Below, in pieces: positions 1 through 8,723 of a stretch of DNA of 64,000 nucleotides; position 1 is the first letter of the stretch; every line of letters begins with the position of its first letter. The notes under the pieces are model-generated. The model was not told the origin of the DNA and did no database searches. It saw only the letters and a list, made by a program, of their open reading frames with translations. Made by a program: the position numbers and the translations under genes. The stretch is from Roseivirga thermotolerans (GTDB lineage Bacteria > Bacteroidota > Bacteroidia > Cytophagales > Cyclobacteriaceae): contig NZ_BNAG01000001.1 of assembly GCF_014653175.1 (NCBI RefSeq), positions 868,001 through 932,000 on the forward strand, written 5' to 3'.

Positions 1-1
1 G

Positions 2-247
2 AGGAGAGCCGGGTTTATCTATGAGCTGCAAATGGTTCAAGGAACGGAAGAAGAGGTAAGCAAGTGGATTCCTTTTCCAAACCGGACAAAGACCGGAAAG
101 CAAAGGGTGTATAAATTCTATTTGAATGACCTTCGAACCAACACCATTTATGTTGGAAAAGAGTGGGATGCCTCGGGCGACTGGTTTTTGGCGCTTGCCC
201 GTTTTGTGGAACAAATTAGACTTGCCGCTACTCAGAAAGGCAATTGA
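2..247 (+). CDS. C-terminal end of an unidentified protein (5' truncated)
   Basis: The frame is open from the window edge to a TGA at 245-247. It encodes about 81 residues, rich in W, K and aromatic residues, with no membrane segment or recognisable motif. The first in-frame ATG is at 32, but the frame continues upstream of it without a stop, so the true start lies outside the window. It sits 80 bp before a secreted peptidase on the same strand and could share its transcript. I do not recognise the family and assign no function. Confidence 0.55.
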   Translation, partial: RRAGFIYELQMVQGTEEEVSKWIPFPNRTKTGKQRVYKFYLNDLRTNTIYVGKEWDASGDWFLALARFVEQIRLAATQKGN

Positions 248-327
248 GAACGGTTATTTTCCACACATCCCAAAATTGAGCCTACTATTTGTACGGATAC
301 CTATCTTTAACAAAAACCAATGATAAA

Positions 328-1875
328 ATGAGGACAGTAAAAGTATTTTTTGTGTGCTTATTGCTATGCACATACTCCGCATTTGGGTTTCAAAACACCC
401 AAATCGATTACAATGCACTTTATAAAATAAAGGATGAAGGCCTGAACAACAGCCAGGTGATGGACATTGCCTGGAACCTCACCGATAGGATTGGACCTAG
501 ACTTACGGGTTCAGAAGGTTTAAAAAGAGCTTACGATTGGACGGCCGCTCAAATGAAGGAGTGGGGTCTTTCTAATGTGAAAATAGAGCCATGGGGTGAG
601 TTTGGAGAAGGCTGGGACGTAAGAAAATCTTATCTGGCCATGACAGTACCATACTATCAGGCGTTAATCGGTATTCCAAAAGCCTGGACACCGGGCACCA
701 ACGGACCTATTTCGGCCGAAGCGATATATGTAGACGTAAGTTCCGAAGCCGATCTTGCTCAATACAAAGGCAAACTCAAAGGAAAGGTAGTTTTAATGCC
801 CACCAACATTGAAGCAAAAACCACTTTTGAGGCAGATGCCACCCGTTGGACGGAAGAGCAGCTGCAAGACATGACCACCGAAAGAGTGAGTAATGCGGAT
901 GGTTCTTTTAGCCAAAGAAGAATATCAGACTTCAGAAGAGCAGCCAACTTGAGAAATGCCGCCTATCAAATGTTTAAAGACGAAGGAGTGGCCATGGTGC
1001 TCAATACACACAGAGGAGGAGGACAAGGTACTTTCTTTACTTCTAATGGTGCTCGCAGAGAGGAGAACCCCCTTCCTGAAATGGAAATAGCTCCGGAACA
1101 TTACAACCGAATGGTAAGACTTTTGGTGAAAGGTGAGCCGGTTAGAATAGAAGCCGACACAAAAACCGAATTTCACACCAAAGACCTGCAGGGCTACAAT
1201 GTAATTGCAGAAATTCCGGGTTCAGACCCTAAGCTTAAAGACGAAGTAGTAATGCTTGGTGCCCACCTCGATTCTTGGTTTGCGGGCACAGGAGCCACAG
1301 ACAACGCGGCTGGTTCGGCCACCATGATGGAGGCCATAAGAATACTTAAAGAGTCGGGCGTGCCGTTAAAGAGAACTGTGCGAATTGCTCTTTGGAGCGG
1401 TGAAGAGCAGGGTCTTTACGGTTCAAGAAACTATGTTCAGAAAGAATTTATGAACAATGGTATGCCTAACAAAAAGCACGAGCAGTTTTCGGCCTACTAC
1501 AATATGGACAATGGAACAGGAGCCATCAGAGGTATTTACCTTCAGGGCAACGAAGCCATTCGTACCATTTTCACCGAGTGGTTCAAGGTCTTTGAAGACA
1601 TGGGTGCCAGTACTGTAACCATTAGAAATACCGGAGGAACCGATCACCAGGCTTTCGATGGTATTGGTTTGCCGGGCTTCCAGTTTATTCAAGATCCTAT
1701 AGACTACGGTACAAGAACCCACCACACCAATATGGATTTGTACGAAAGACTACAGGCAGCCGACTTGAGAAAAAATGCGGTGATCATTGCTACAATGGTA
1801 ATGCAAACCGCCAATATGGATCAGAAAATGCCTAGAAAGCCTAAGGTATTTGATAACCTTAACAGAAGCAGATAG
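328..1875 (+). CDS. Secreted M28-family metallopeptidase with PA-like domain
   Basis: A 515-residue zinc aminopeptidase or carboxypeptidase Q-like enzyme, probably periplasmic or secreted. The start at 328 is preferred over an ATG at 289 because it begins directly with a signal peptide (MRTVKVFFVCLL, cleavage near AFG-FQ). The M28 metal-binding pattern is clear: GAHLDSW with His at about 313, TDNAAGS with the bridging Asp at about 325, and SGEEQG with the catalytic Glu pair at about 359-360. A late GGTDHQAF block supplies further ligands. The stretch before the catalytic domain (about residues 130-290) resembles a PA insert. Family membership is strong; the substrate is not visible. A strong terminator follows. 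Confidence 0.9.
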   Translation: MRTVKVFFVCLLLCTYSAFGFQNTQIDYNALYKIKDEGLNNSQVMDIAWNLTDRIGPRLTGSEGLKRAYDWTAAQMKEWGLSNVKIEPWGEFGEGWDVRKSYLAMTVPYYQALIGIPKAWTPGTNGPISAEAIYVDVSSEADLAQYKGKLKGKVVLMPTNIEAKTTFEADATRWTEEQLQDMTTERVSNADGSFSQRRISDFRRAANLRNAAYQMFKDEGVAMVLNTHRGGGQGTFFTSNGARREENPLPEMEIAPEHYNRMVRLLVKGEPVRIEADTKTEFHTKDLQGYNVIAEIPGSDPKLKDEVVMLGAHLDSWFAGTGATDNAAGSATMMEAIRILKESGVPLKRTVRIALWSGEEQGLYGSRNYVQKEFMNNGMPNKKHEQFSAYYNMDNGTGAIRGIYLQGNEAIRTIFTEWFKVFEDMGASTVTIRNTGGTDHQAFDGIGLPGFQFIQDPIDYGTRTHHTNMDLYERLQAADLRKNAVIIATMVMQTANMDQKMPRKPKVFDNLNRSR

Positions 1876-1908
1876 CTTGTAAACTACTGCAAGTAAAACT
1901 CATTATAG

Positions 1909-1944
1909 ACTGCCGACTCTGCCAAGGGTCGGCAGTTGTTTTAT
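1909..1944 (+). terminator. Intrinsic terminator of the M28 peptidase gene
   Basis: A 12-bp stem (1909-1920 with 1925-1936, one G-T wobble) closes a four-base loop and is followed by TGTTTTAT. It lies 34 bp after the stop codon of the M28 gene and separates it from the convergent yjjX. Confidence 0.85.
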
Positions 1945-2012
1945 ATGCCATTGCCCACAGGTTTAGGCCTTTAAAAAAAGCCACCTATTAAGTCAGACTA
2001 TCGGGCTGAGGG

Positions 2013-2546
2013 CTAGTATAAATCCTGATTTACGAAAGGAATGAGGGCTAAGACTACGGCCGGTTCGTAGTATTCGGCCCGGTTGATCAGGTCTTTAGTG
2101 AGAATACCTACCGCACCATTTTTCTGCTTAGAGTTGGAACGCTTAAAAACCATATCGTCTGCCACTCCGAGCTCTATGCCCTTATGAATGAGCTGCTGAA
2201 TTTGTGGAGGAAGATCGAAACTTGCTGTTCGTGCTTTTCCCCTTCGGGTGGAAGAAACAATGTATACCCAGGCAAAAGCCTCCATGCTCTGGTGTACCTC
2301 ATCAATACCACCTTCTATACCCACCCAGTAGTGAGCCTCAGGAACAAGCCTACTGGCATTTTCGGCCCGGTTTTGGGCTCCCTGCAAGGTTTCTTTGTCG
2401 GTCATGGGCTGGTCGGCCACTCCTGATGGAACCGAAATACCCTCCACTAGTATACGACTCTCGGGAAATACCTTTTTAAAGGCGGCAGCCGTACAGTTAA
2501 TCTTTACCGGGTTTTTAGAAGCAACAACTACTTTAATTTCCTTCAT
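2013..2546 (-). CDS. yjjX: Inosine/xanthosine triphosphatase (YjjX/DUF84 family)
   Basis: A 177-residue cytoplasmic house-cleaning NTPase of the YjjX family, which hydrolyses ITP and XTP to the monophosphates. The N-terminus has the family's VVASKNPVKINC block, and the middle has the YWVGIEGG motif followed by an FAWVYI strand, as expected for the fold. The length is normal. The start overlaps the end of the TPR gene by 14 bp on the same strand, so the two are translationally coupled or at least cotranscribed. The family call is firm; substrate range is inferred from the family. Confidence 0.88.
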   Translation of the reverse strand: MKEIKVVVASKNPVKINCTAAAFKKVFPESRILVEGISVPSGVADQPMTDKETLQGAQNRAENASRLVPEAHYWVGIEGGIDEVHQSMEAFAWVYIVSSTRRGKARTASFDLPPQIQQLIHKGIELGVADDMVFKRSNSKQKNGAVGILTKDLINRAEYYEPAVVLALIPFVNQDLY

Positions 2547-3708
2547 TCAACTTTGCCAGTTTCTCCGTCATGCCAAGGCGCTCATAATATACCTTGAGTG
2601 CCCTCATTACTTTCTCATCTTTCGGGTTAACCTCCCGGGCCTTCTCCATATATGGCAGTGCTCTTCGGGTCCAATCATGGCCAATCTGCTCGGTTTCTTT
2701 GCCGCGTATTTCGTATTCTTCCTTGCTCATAAGGTTTACGCGCACATAAACCCTATTGGCCTGTTCGTTAATCATTACCGAATAATTGTAGTTGGCTGTA
2801 AAGTCGTTCGGAAAGCTTGTCAGATAACGCTCGTAACTTCTGGAAGCCATTTCAAAGTAGCGCTCCGATCGCTCAGGCTCGCCATTCAGGTAGGCTTCTT
2901 TAAATATCCGATCGTACAGGTCGGCCTGTCTAAGCACCAGCATGGCGTTGTTGGGGTTACGCTGTATGGAGGTTTTAAGCACCGACTCGGCTGCTTCAAA
3001 TCGCTTGAGACGAATGAGAATGCTGATTTCCTGAAAGATATAGGGCAAGTGATTGGGATACTCAAAAAGGGCTTCTTCCACAATGTCCAGTTGCTGTGTA
3101 TCGGGCACACCCAAAGCCTGCTGGCATACAATGAGGCCGTTGTAAGCATTTTTAGAAAGGCGCATAAAATCTCTAAGTGCCAGGTAATTATCTATAGCCT
3201 TTTGGTATTGACCTGCATTTTGAGCACTCAGGGCCGCATATAAATAGCCGGTAGAATCGGCAGGCTTTAGTATTTGAGCTTTCTCGAACAACTCGGAGGC
3301 CCTACTGAACTTGCTGCTTTGGAAATCGGTGATGCCGTTATTTATAAAGTCAGCCCACAGTAGTTCAATCTGATTGTTCGCCAAAATGTGAAGATTGTTG
3401 GAAGGGTCCGTGAGTTCTTTAGTTTTCTTGTAGGCTTCGGCTATGATGGTAACCAGCTGTTTTTGATCGGCTTTAATCTCCTGAATGGCCGGGTCGTTCG
3501 ATTTCAAGATTTCATGATACACCCTTGCCTTAGTGTACCATGCCCTTGGGTTTTGTTTAGCCTCCGCAGCTTGAAAGGCCTCATCTATCGCGGCTTTGGC
3601 CTCCACATAGTTCTTGTCGTTGAGGAAGGTGTTCGCCACAGAAATCAGGTCCTGCGCACGAGCGTGCTCGGTTAAGAGGGAAACCAATATGATGACGACA
3701 TATTTCAA
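2533..3708 (-). CDS. Secreted tetratricopeptide-repeat protein
   Basis: The open frame extends upstream to an ATG at 3927, but residues before position 74 there look non-coding. A TTG at 3708 gives about 391 residues beginning with a convincing signal peptide (KYVVIILVSLLTEHARAQ), so I prefer it. The mature part is alpha-helical with repeated TPR-like units: ANTFLNDKNYVEAKAAIDEAF, ASELFEKAQ, YQKAIDNYLAL and ALPYMEKAREVNPKDEKVM. It is probably a periplasmic or outer-membrane-associated scaffold. The 3' end overlaps yjjX by 14 bp. No specific partner can be read from the sequence. The start remains uncertain. Confidence 0.75.
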   Translation of the reverse strand: MKYVVIILVSLLTEHARAQDLISVANTFLNDKNYVEAKAAIDEAFQAAEAKQNPRAWYTKARVYHEILKSNDPAIQEIKADQKQLVTIIAEAYKKTKELTDPSNNLHILANNQIELLWADFINNGITDFQSSKFSRASELFEKAQILKPADSTGYLYAALSAQNAGQYQKAIDNYLALRDFMRLSKNAYNGLIVCQQALGVPDTQQLDIVEEALFEYPNHLPYIFQEISILIRLKRFEAAESVLKTSIQRNPNNAMLVLRQADLYDRIFKEAYLNGEPERSERYFEMASRSYERYLTSFPNDFTANYNYSVMINEQANRVYVRVNLMSKEEYEIRGKETEQIGHDWTRRALPYMEKAREVNPKDEKVMRALKVYYERLGMTEKLAKLNEGN

Positions 3709-4031
3709 TGATCCAGCCTTGCCGCTAGTGGCAAATTTAAAAGATTTGAGAGATTCTATTAAAAAGTTGAGGCTTGAATGAGAATTAAATATACACCTCT
3801 TTTCAAGACACTTAAATATAAAAAAATGTATTTGACACGCTTTTAATCGAAACAGGTGTCTATCAGGGTGTAATTCAATACGTTGCGGATAAAACTGGGA
3901 TATTCCTGGCACAATCCCAAAAAACAAAGCGGCTCTTTAGAGATTAGGTCTGTTGTGGTAAATAGTGGCTTCGGTTAGCCACTATTCGGCAGACTTCTCT
4001 ATTGAGCCGCTTTGCAAAGCCTAAAGAGCTT
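3709..4031. other. Intergenic region, 323 bp, dominated by a long imperfect hairpin
   Basis: This AT-rich gap lies between the start of the TPR gene and the end of the BNR-repeat gene. It should hold the TPR gene promoter in 3709-3925. The rest is the long inverted repeat described separately at 3926-4013. I saw no supportable ORF or tRNA in it. Confidence 0.6.
3926..4013 (-). repeat. Long imperfect stem-loop, possible terminator or small palindromic element
   Basis: An 88-nt inverted repeat. Outer arms AAAGCGGCTC (3926-3935) and GAGCCGCTTT (4004-4013) are perfect. The middle section pairs TAGAGA..TCTG with CAGACTTCTCTA with bulges. The inner arms AATAGTGGCT (3961-3970) and AGCCACTATT (3977-3986) are perfect around a TCGGTT loop. 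It lies just downstream of the BNR-repeat gene, so it may terminate that transcript, but it is far longer than a usual terminator. Confidence 0.7.
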
Positions 4032-7000
4032 TTACTTGCTCCAGTTAGGCAAAGCCCCTGCCAGCCATGGGCTGTTTCTGCTGCCAAGCTTTCGGTGCAT
4101 TGCCTCCATTCGGCTTTGAAGAGCTCGCACCGAGGTCAAAATCGGAGTAAACTCATCGGCCGCAATTTCATAGTTTTTAATGGATGTGCCCGTAACATCT
4201 GAGAGCGAGCCATAGATGTCGTAGGCGGCACTTTGGGCGCGCTGGCGCATATCATAGTCACCATCCATATCGAGTCTCCCCAGGTTGGGGTCTCCATTCA
4301 TTGCTATGTTTATGGCTTCCAGTTCTTTTTCTAATTCATCAATTTCTTTGAGCAATTGTAATGATTCCTGAATAGGCATGGCTTTAGCCGATGCTCTGAA
4401 GACATCCAACTCACCGCCCATTTCAGAAAGGACCGACCTAGTGGCGTTCATGGCTGCTACCAGGCGGGCTGCTTTCTTCTTAAACTCTGCCATGGCCGAC
4501 CAATTTGCGGCAGGCAGGGTGCGGTTATTGAGCTCCGACACGCGGAAAGGTACGTTACTAACCAGCTCCGAAAGCTCGCCTTTCAGCACCTGACTCATGC
4601 TTACCGTGTAAGTACCCGGCACTACAAACACGCCCGTAGAGCTGAGGCTCGATGAAGGGTTGGCCTGACGGGCATTTACGCTATAAAAGTTCATGTATGT
4701 AAGATCCCAAACTATTTGGTTTAGTCCTTTGCGCAACGGACTTCTCAGCTCACTCACTACTTCTCCGGCCCGGTCTTTAATGGTGAATATCAGGTAAGAG
4801 GGGGCTTCATTTTGCTCGGCTTTGTATTCCTCCAAACTAGGATACGGAATGGCCTCTCCTTTTTTAAAGGCTTCAGACTCCCGCCTGTTTCTTTCGGCCC
4901 TCAGAGTGGTAGTGCCTTCTTTGAGATAATAGTTAATAATAGCTCCCGTTTGAGGGTTGGGGGCAGAATAGTGCATTTCGCCCTGAAAACCGTGCTCTCT
5001 CGATCCCAAAGAGCCTAGTGGAGTCCATTCGTTGAACATTTTGGCTTCGGAAATAGAAAATATATGAGCTTGTTTTTTGGCAATCTCCTCAGAGAATTCT
5101 CTTAAAATGCTGTAGTCGTCAAGCACATAAAACCCTCGGCCAAAGGTGCCCAGTACCAGATCGTTTTCTCTTTCCTGAATAGCCATGTCTCTCACGTTAA
5201 TTGTAGGTAGCCCGGCCTTTAGGGCTTTCCAGCTTTGACCTCCATTCAGGCTTACATGTACGCCATATTCAGTGCCCGCAAAAAGAATGTTGGCATTTAC
5301 ATGGTCTTGTTCCAGAGCATACACCGCTCCTTCGGGCAGGTTACTGCTTATGCTTCGCCAGGTTCTGCCTTTGTCATTACTCACATAGACATATGGAGTA
5401 AAGTCTCCACTTTTGTGATTATTAAATGCCGCATACACAGTGTTTACATCGTGTTTTGAGGCAATAAGGTCATATACATAAGTGTTTTCAGGTACTCCGG
5501 GAAAGCGGTTTATCTTAAACCAGTTCTTGCCTCCATCTTCCGTTACGCTAATCTGCCCATCGTCAGAACCCACATAAATTAGCCCTTGCTGAAGTCTGGA
5601 CTCATCGAGCGACACTGCGGCACCGTATCTGGAAGTAGATCCATTTTTGGCTACTGCATCCATAGGCCATATTTTACCCATTACAGGCAACAGGTTCCGG
5701 TCTATATCCTGATCTAACTCTCCGCTAATCACCTCCCAGGAGTTCCCGCGATCGGTACTTTTGAAAAGTTTGTTTCCGGCAAAGTATATGGTTTTATGGT
5801 CGTGTGGACTCACCATAAGGGGAGAGTCCCAGTTGAAGTTATATTCTTTTTCTCCTTTTTCCGGACGGGGAACAATGGTTACACTTTCTCCACTTTTTCT
5901 ATCGAAACGAATGAGGCCTCCATTTTGCGATTGAGCATACACAATATTGGGTTCAACAGGGTCGGGTACCGACTCAAAACCATCGCCTCCTTGAGTCACA
6001 ATCCAATCGGAACTAATAATTCCGTGTCGGCTCACCGTTTGCGAGGGGCCATGTAGGCTGTAGTTGTCTTGGGTTCCGCCCATTATGTTGTAAAAGGGTT
6101 CTGCATTGTCTACCGAAACTTTATAGAACTGCGTTACCGGCAGGTTGGTAAAAAACTTCCAGTTTTCTCCCTGATCAAAGCTTTCATACACACCGCCATC
6201 GCAGCCCTGAAGAATGTGCTTGTTGTTTTTAGGGTTAATCCACATGGCGTGGTTATCCCAGTGCTTACTCTTTTCTCCCAGTTGGGTGAAAGTTTTTCCT
6301 CCATCAACCGTCACCATGGTGAATGTGTTGAGAGAGTACACACGGTCTACATCTACCGGATCGGCTACAATCTCCTGATAGTAGTTTCCGCTGGTAGAAT
6401 GGTTGCTCATTTTTTGCCAGGAGGCTCCACGATTCGTGCTTCTGTAGAAGCCGCCTTGCCCGTTCTGTGCTTCTACAATGGCATAAAGTACTTCAGGGTT
6501 GGCGGGAGAAATGGCCATACCTATACGTCCCTTGTCCACTCCCGGAAGTCCGCGGTTTATCTTGTCCCAAGTTTTGCCGGCATCGGTAGATTTGTATATG
6601 CCCGACTCAGGGCCTCCACCCAGGTAGGTCCATTGTCTTCTCCTGCGCTGATGCGCGGTGGCATAAATTACATCGGGGTTTCTGGGGTCAAGGTGTACCT
6701 CGTTTACCCCTGTATGCTCCGATATTTCGAGTACCTTTTCCCAGGTTTCGCCACCATCGGTTGTTTTGTAAAGACCTCTGTCGCCTCCTGCACTCCACAA
6801 GGGGCCATAAGCAGCCACATATACTACATCCGAGTTTCTGGGGTCTATAGCAATCATGCCAATATGCTCAGACTTTTTTAGGCCCATGTGTTTAAATGAG
6901 GCTCCTCCATCAATGGATTTATAAATGCCGTCACCATAAGAAACCGAGCGCTGGTTGTTGTTTTCTCCGGTTCCTACCCAAATCACATTGTGGTTGTTGG

Positions 7001-7343
7001 GGTCCATGGCCAGGGCTCCTATAGAGTAGCTGCCATAATTATCAAAAATGGGATCGAATGTAGTACCGGCATTCGTGGTTTTCCATACCCCTCCGGCAGC
7101 AGCGGCTACGTAAAACTCGGCAGGGTTATCAGGGTTCACCGCCAGGTCAGCTATTCGACCCGATGTAAGGGCCGGACCCACGCTTCTGAAACGAAGGGTG
7201 TTTAATGAAAAGCCATCGGAAGGGTCTTTTTGAACCGCTGCACTTTCCGTTTTTTGATTTCTTCTTTGGGCTTGTGCCTCATACCATGAGAAGGAGCAGG
7301 TAAGGACTACCAGTACAAGCCAGTAGGGCAAATATTTTTTCAT
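4032..7343 (-). CDS. Large secreted BNR/VPS10-type beta-propeller protein
   Basis: A 1103-residue exported protein with a 26-residue signal peptide (MKKYLPYWLVLVVL, cleavage after AQA). About residues 50-790 are tandem sialidase-like BNR/Asp-box repeats, seen many times as Y+S(T)DGG/NxGxxW variants such as TNAGTTFD, SIDGGASF, TTDGGETW, STDAGKTW, STDRGNSW and SNDKGRTW. This indicates one or two large beta-propellers of the sortilin/VPS10 and glycosyl-hydrolase-annotated class. About 790-1103 is a C-terminal helical and beta extension without a known motif. Such proteins are often annotated as glycosyl hydrolases, but no catalytic residues can be assigned, so I call only the fold. Promoter and start look normal. 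Confidence 0.85.
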   Translation of the reverse strand: MKKYLPYWLVLVVLTCSFSWYEAQAQRRNQKTESAAVQKDPSDGFSLNTLRFRSVGPALTSGRIADLAVNPDNPAEFYVAAAAGGVWKTTNAGTTFDPIFDNYGSYSIGALAMDPNNHNVIWVGTGENNNQRSVSYGDGIYKSIDGGASFKHMGLKKSEHIGMIAIDPRNSDVVYVAAYGPLWSAGGDRGLYKTTDGGETWEKVLEISEHTGVNEVHLDPRNPDVIYATAHQRRRRQWTYLGGGPESGIYKSTDAGKTWDKINRGLPGVDKGRIGMAISPANPEVLYAIVEAQNGQGGFYRSTNRGASWQKMSNHSTSGNYYQEIVADPVDVDRVYSLNTFTMVTVDGGKTFTQLGEKSKHWDNHAMWINPKNNKHILQGCDGGVYESFDQGENWKFFTNLPVTQFYKVSVDNAEPFYNIMGGTQDNYSLHGPSQTVSRHGIISSDWIVTQGGDGFESVPDPVEPNIVYAQSQNGGLIRFDRKSGESVTIVPRPEKGEKEYNFNWDSPLMVSPHDHKTIYFAGNKLFKSTDRGNSWEVISGELDQDIDRNLLPVMGKIWPMDAVAKNGSTSRYGAAVSLDESRLQQGLIYVGSDDGQISVTEDGGKNWFKINRFPGVPENTYVYDLIASKHDVNTVYAAFNNHKSGDFTPYVYVSNDKGRTWRSISSNLPEGAVYALEQDHVNANILFAGTEYGVHVSLNGGQSWKALKAGLPTINVRDMAIQERENDLVLGTFGRGFYVLDDYSILREFSEEIAKKQAHIFSISEAKMFNEWTPLGSLGSREHGFQGEMHYSAPNPQTGAIINYYLKEGTTTLRAERNRRESEAFKKGEAIPYPSLEEYKAEQNEAPSYLIFTIKDRAGEVVSELRSPLRKGLNQIVWDLTYMNFYSVNARQANPSSSLSSTGVFVVPGTYTVSMSQVLKGELSELVSNVPFRVSELNNRTLPAANWSAMAEFKKKAARLVAAMNATRSVLSEMGGELDVFRASAKAMPIQESLQLLKEIDELEKELEAINIAMNGDPNLGRLDMDGDYDMRQRAQSAAYDIYGSLSDVTGTSIKNYEIAADEFTPILTSVRALQSRMEAMHRKLGSRNSPWLAGALPNWSK

Positions 7344-7479
7344 GAATAGAATGAGTTTGATTCTGACAAAAGAACAAGTTAGTCCTTCGCTTCAAATTAT
7401 TTTTTCCTCTGATCAAAAAACCTGATTTCACCAGTTATTGGAAGCGCATTTTTAGTACCCCTCCGATAATATTTAGTTA

Positions 7480-7500
7480 ATTGCTATTATATTTAGCAAT
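7480..7500. promoter_or_regulatory. Palindrome upstream of the radical SAM gene
   Basis: Perfect 7-bp arms ATTGCTA (7480-7486) and TAGCAAT (7494-7500) around a 7-bp AT spacer, ending 15 bp before the start codon of the radical SAM gene. Symmetry and position fit a repressor operator, but no cognate regulator is identifiable. Confidence 0.4.
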
Positions 7501-7515
7501 ACTAAAATCAATACT

Positions 7516-8565
7516 ATGATAAAAGGAAGAGGAGCACAGATTCAGGTGAAGAATAGGTTTTTGCTGCACGAGTACGTACAGGAGCATCTGGAAGGAATAG
7601 ATGAATACGATGAGGGGGCTCCTCCTACCCAATATGTTCCCATATTCCCCAAAACGATAGTCAACAAAGTGGTAAGTCCCGATGTGGGCATGGAGTTTTC
7701 GCTAAATCCCTATCAGGGCTGCGAGCACGGCTGCATTTATTGTTATGCGAGAAACTCCCATGAGTACTGGGGCTATAATGCCGGGCTTGACTTCGAACGC
7801 GTAGTCCTTTATAAGCAGAATGCCCCTTCCCTGCTCGAAAGCTATTTTCAGAAACCCAGCTATGAGCCGGCCACCATTGTACTTTCAGGCAACACAGACT
7901 GCTATCAGCCAATAGAGCGCAAGCTCGGCATTACCCGAAAACTTCTGGAGGTCTTTTTAAAATATAAACATCCGGTGGGCATTATTACCAAAAATGTGTT
8001 AGCAACCAGAGATGCCGACCTTCTCAGTGATCTGGCGAAGGACGATTTGGCTACTATTATCTTTTCTGTAACAACGCTGGATGAAAAAGTAAGGCGAAAA
8101 CTTGAACCCCGAACAGCTACTACACAGCAGAAGCTCAGGGCAATAGAGACGCTGAGCCGTTTGGGAGTAAACTGCAACATTATGATTGGCCCAATTATTC
8201 CCGGGCTGAACGACCATGAAATTCCCAATATTATGGAGGCCGCCTCAAAGGCCGGAGCAAGGAGTGCAGGCTTTACCATGGTCAGGCTAAACGGTCAAAT
8301 TGGTCAGGTTTTCGAGCATTGGGTGAAAAAGGCTTTTCCCGATAGAGCCACTAAAATACTTAACCAAATAAAGGGAGCCCATGGCGGGCAACTCAACGAC
8401 AGCCGTTTTGGAAAGCGAATGCAGGGAGAGGGTATAATGGTTGAATCGATTCATAAGCTGTTTGCTATAAGCAAGACCAAGTACTTTGGAAATTCACACC
8501 ACAGGCCCCCTCTAAGGACAGATTTATTCGTGAAAACGAAAAGGGGGCAAATGGGCTTGTTTTAG
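7516..8565 (+). CDS. PA0069-family radical SAM protein (SplB-like)
   Basis: A 349-residue cytoplasmic radical SAM enzyme. The 4Fe-4S cluster motif CxxxCxxC is C69-EHG-C73-IY-C76, immediately followed by YARNSHEYWG, which is characteristic of the PA0069/Rv2578c-type proteins related to spore photoproduct lyase. A later VLSGNTDCYQP segment and GVNCNIMIGPIIPGLND match the usual TIM-barrel strands. The reaction of this subfamily is not established. The gene stands alone with a palindrome just upstream, and degenerate copies of the Fic-locus palindrome lie downstream. Confidence 0.88.
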   Translation: MIKGRGAQIQVKNRFLLHEYVQEHLEGIDEYDEGAPPTQYVPIFPKTIVNKVVSPDVGMEFSLNPYQGCEHGCIYCYARNSHEYWGYNAGLDFERVVLYKQNAPSLLESYFQKPSYEPATIVLSGNTDCYQPIERKLGITRKLLEVFLKYKHPVGIITKNVLATRDADLLSDLAKDDLATIIFSVTTLDEKVRRKLEPRTATTQQKLRAIETLSRLGVNCNIMIGPIIPGLNDHEIPNIMEAASKAGARSAGFTMVRLNGQIGQVFEHWVKKAFPDRATKILNQIKGAHGGQLNDSRFGKRMQGEGIMVESIHKLFAISKTKYFGNSHHRPPLRTDLFVKTKRGQMGLF

Positions 8566-8587
8566 GGGTGGTTTTTAACAAGACAAT

Positions 8588-8614
8588 GAGCCATAAATGG
8601 ATTGTTTATAGCTT
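8588..8614. promoter_or_regulatory. Degenerate copy of the Fic-locus palindrome upstream of the phosphoesterase
   Basis: GAGCCATAA (8588-8596), nine bases, then TTATAGCTT (8606-8614). It has the same 27-bp length as the two Fic palindromes, with one substitution in each arm. It lies 110 bp before the phosphoesterase start. A further pair of partial half-sites (GAGCCATA and TATAGTC) lies at 8633-8651. Confidence 0.5.
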
Positions 8615-8723
8615 ATGAATGGATAGTTTCGTGAGCCATATGTTTATAGTCAGTAGCATAGCATTTTCCTACTCCTTCTAATTTCTTATCTTCATACGCA
8701 CCAACTAAATTAAGCGTACTACA

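Noticed and set aside
2395-3243. 282-codon plus-strand open frame
   Set aside because: It lies antisense to the TPR gene. Its predicted protein has no domain pattern, while the opposite strand gives TPR units and a signal peptide.
3709-3927. N-terminal extension of the TPR protein from ATG 3927
   Set aside because: The added 73 residues look like translated intergenic AT-rich DNA and would bury the signal peptide that starts at the TTG at 3708.
6069-6881. 270-codon plus-strand open frame
   Set aside because: Antisense to the BNR-repeat gene, which shows repeated Asp-box motifs through the same stretch.
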